Both the position numbers and the translations under genes were made by a program. A stretch of DNA of 14,289 nt, taken from contig DATBGS010000171.1 of assembly GCA_036557885.1 (NCBI GenBank), forward strand, positions 1 to 14,289, given 5' to 3'. Positions 12,877 to 14,289 of the stretch are shown here, in pieces. Position 1 is the stretch's first letter; every line of letters begins with the position of its first letter. A model generated the notes under the pieces. It made no database searches and had not been told where the DNA came from. It saw only the letters and a list, made by a program, of their open reading frames with translations. This DNA is from DATBGS01 sp036557885 (GTDB lineage: Bacteria; Chloroflexota; Ktedonobacteria; Ktedonobacterales; DATBGS01).

Positions 12877-13776
12877 ATGATTCATCGCTATCGCTGGCTC
12901 ACAAGCACGGTGGCCCTGCTGCTCGTGCTGGGAGGCTTGTTCCTGGCAGCCTGCGTCTTACCAGGAGGAGGCGCTGGAACGTCCTTAACGCCTGTAGCCC
13001 ACAGCACCCAACGGGGACAGGTACTGGTACAACTGTTCCCCTCGCCTGGCTACCTCCCTCCCCCTGAAGCCGTCAATGGCGTGCCTCTCTGGACGCTCTT
13101 CGGTGATGGAACTATGATTTTTCAGAAGGGGGACTCCCCCACCGCGCTCTGGCAGGCCCAGCTCTCCCCCTCTGAAATGGATCACGTGTTGGATACCGTG
13201 GTGAACCGCTATCAGTTCTTCGCCAGCAGTCGGGATTTCTATGGCATGCCCCTTCTAGAGAGAGGCACGACGCTGCTGACAGTCGTGACCACCAACCAGC
13301 ACAAGACCGTTGCCCTCAGCGAGGTCGAAGGCGCCCATCCAGATCAGCAGACGACGCATGTCTTTGCGATTCAGGACTTCTTGCGGCACCAGGCATCCGC
13401 CGCGGCTACCCCCTACCAGGCCGAAGGAGTAGCGCTGGTGGTGGTTCAGGCTCAGCAGCCCACAACGGGAATCTGGCTGTATGGGGAGCTATCGTTGGCG
13501 CAGATCGCCAGCGCGGAATGTCCGCTGGTGAATCCTGGCTCCGACTGCGTGGGTTTTTCTGACCAGCAGACGGCCATCAAGGCGGTATATGGGGCACGCG
13601 CCCACGACTTGCTGGGGCAATTGGGCGCCCAAACGTTGACGAGTCAGAACGGTTGGTCCTATCAGGTTATCCTCTGGCCCCTGCTGCCTGATGCCATTCA
13701 TCCCACACCAGGGGATGCAGCTCATCTAACGATTGCTCAGGGTGGGATATTGGAACAGTGGCCGCTTTTTTCCTGA
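12877..13776 (+). CDS. Secreted lipoprotein of unknown function (299 residues)
   Basis: I do not recognise the family. The N-terminus is a lipoprotein signal: HRYR, a hydrophobic run at 8-24, and a lipobox LAAC with Cys26, followed by a Gly/Pro linker. The mature part has no transmembrane helix. It contains repeated beta-type stretches such as 'VPLWTLFGDGTMIFQKG', 'TTLLTVVTTNQHKTVALSEVEG' and 'VALVVVQAQQP'. Two cysteines ('SAECPLVNPGSDCVGF', 10 residues apart) could form a disulfide. TTAGGAG seven bases upstream supports the ATG. It is likely anchored to the outer face of the membrane. The upstream dyad promoter links it to the lanthipeptide operon's regulator, which makes an immunity or sensing role worth testing, but nothing in the protein shows this. 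Confidence 0.8.
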   Translation: MIHRYRWLTSTVALLLVLGGLFLAACVLPGGGAGTSLTPVAHSTQRGQVLVQLFPSPGYLPPPEAVNGVPLWTLFGDGTMIFQKGDSPTALWQAQLSPSEMDHVLDTVVNRYQFFASSRDFYGMPLLERGTTLLTVVTTNQHKTVALSEVEGAHPDQQTTHVFAIQDFLRHQASAAATPYQAEGVALVVVQAQQPTTGIWLYGELSLAQIASAECPLVNPGSDCVGFSDQQTAIKAVYGARAHDLLGQLGAQTLTSQNGWSYQVILWPLLPDAIHPTPGDAAHLTIAQGGILEQWPLFS

Positions 13777-14146
13777 GGGCCTCTGCCTCTATTGGTAGCT
13801 CTGCCAGCATTATCTCTTAATGGAAAGGGAGCTTCTTGTTATGTGTTTCGTCTCTTTTCCCTGATCAAGACTCTGCGAGATCGTTGCCCTCGGCATATTC
13901 CCCCGTAGTGTGCGAAAAATCTATCCAAGCCTGTTTCTCCCGCTCCTACATTCGTGGTAGGGCGACTTTTCGCCTACCAGTGGCGTGCGAGCACAGCGAA
14001 GATCATCTGTCCCCCTGCAATATCTGGTGGTGGGAGCAACGCATCCTACCATAGGCAGCGGAGAAGAAGCGAGGATGTACAACAGAGCAGAGATGGATGC
14101 GCCAGGACCTCCCACTCTGGATCCTTTTCAGCACATGGCGCGTAAC
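13777..14146 (+). other. Non-coding interval between the lipoprotein gene and msrA
   Basis: No convincing coding frame or ribosome-binding site is seen on either strand. Two imperfect inverted repeats are visible: 13956-13978 (GGTAGGGCGA and TCGCCTACC, one-base bulge, CTTT loop) and about 14030-14052 (TGGTGGGA and TCCTACCA, one G-U pair). Neither is followed by a U-run. They could be weak termination or RNA-stability structures for the lipoprotein transcript. Confidence 0.35.
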
Positions 14147-14176
14147 TAGCCATACCTTCCGTTTAGGTGATATACT
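14147..14176 (+). promoter_or_regulatory. Predicted msrA promoter, possibly giving a leaderless mRNA
   Basis: TATACT at 14171-14176 is a good -10 box, and TAGCCA at 14147-14152 is a fair -35 with an 18-base spacer. The expected start of transcription, about seven bases after the -10 box, falls on the msrA ATG at 14183. No ribosome-binding site lies in between. Confidence 0.45.
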
Positions 14177-14182
14177 CTGAAC

Positions 14183-14289
14183 ATGAAAACAGCGTATTTG
14201 GCAGGTGGCTGCTTCTGGGGACTCGAAGAACTCTTTCGAGAACAACCAGGTGTTACTGACACTGAGGTTGGCTATTCTGGCGGTGAGAA
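14183..14289 (+). CDS. msrA: Peptide methionine sulfoxide reductase A, N-terminal part
   Basis: The first 35 codons are present before the window ends. The signature GGCFWG, with catalytic Cys10, appears near the start, then 'LEELFREQPGV' and 'EVGYSGG', exactly as in MsrA. The enzyme reduces methionine-S-sulfoxide in proteins using thioredoxin. Starting so close to GCFWG is normal for short bacterial MsrA. It is not preceded by a dyad operator and is probably an unrelated housekeeping gene flanking the cluster. Confidence 0.92.
   Translation, partial: MKTAYLAGGCFWGLEELFREQPGVTDTEVGYSGGE

Noticed and set aside
13836..14054. 72-residue plus-strand frame after the lipoprotein gene
   Set aside because: There is no ribosome-binding site, the composition is random-looking and it spans an inverted repeat; treated as non-coding.
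1..14289. CRISPR array, insertion sequence, rRNA or tRNA
   Set aside because: No regularly spaced repeats, transposase or structural RNA were seen; the only dispersed repeats are the operator dyads and the two hairpins.

Overview
The window looks like accessory DNA from a soil-type filamentous Chloroflexota, most likely a Ktedonobacteria relative. This is an inference from the moderately high GC, the type of LuxR regulator, the short NHLM-type secretion adaptor beside a class II lanthipeptide operon, and the many lipoproteins. No taxonomic marker is present and no database was searched.

Bases 1-7466 form one long minus-strand cluster. In transcription order it holds: a SnoaL-like small protein; a BBE-type FAD oxidoreductase; a mersacidin-type lanthipeptide precursor whose ATG overlaps the oxidoreductase stop (ATGA); a stable hairpin; a complete LanM synthetase; three further short peptides with the same double-glycine leader motif but cysteine-free cores; an HlyD-like secretion adaptor; and the start of one more gene that runs off the edge. 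One of the cysteine-free peptides, at 1188-1355, is only 55 residues long. The reading suggests a secretion and maturation system that handles at least two kinds of product: one real lanthipeptide and several short linear peptides that LanM could not cyclise.

Bases 7467-8360 hold a divergent plus-strand pair: an integral-membrane protein with an HExxH (M50-like) motif and a 40-residue lipoprotein. Bases 8369-11022 hold a minus-strand pair: a tandem GNAT acetyltransferase followed by a PLP-dependent group II decarboxylase. Bases 11356-12486 hold a minus-strand LuxR-type regulator. Bases 12877-13776 hold a plus-strand lipoprotein of unknown function, and the window ends in the start of msrA.

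The strongest undescribed signal is regulatory. Three 18-bp inverted repeats of the form ATCCCAGA-NN-TCTGGGAT (7544, 11178, 12659) each lie 21-23 bp from a TATGCT hexamer. They sit in front of the lanthipeptide operon and the divergent protease-like gene (one shared site), the GNAT/decarboxylase pair, and the 299-residue lipoprotein. The spacing puts the dyad centre near -43, where a class II LuxR-type activator would bind. The regulator encoded between these sites is the obvious candidate, so nearly every gene here may form one regulon.
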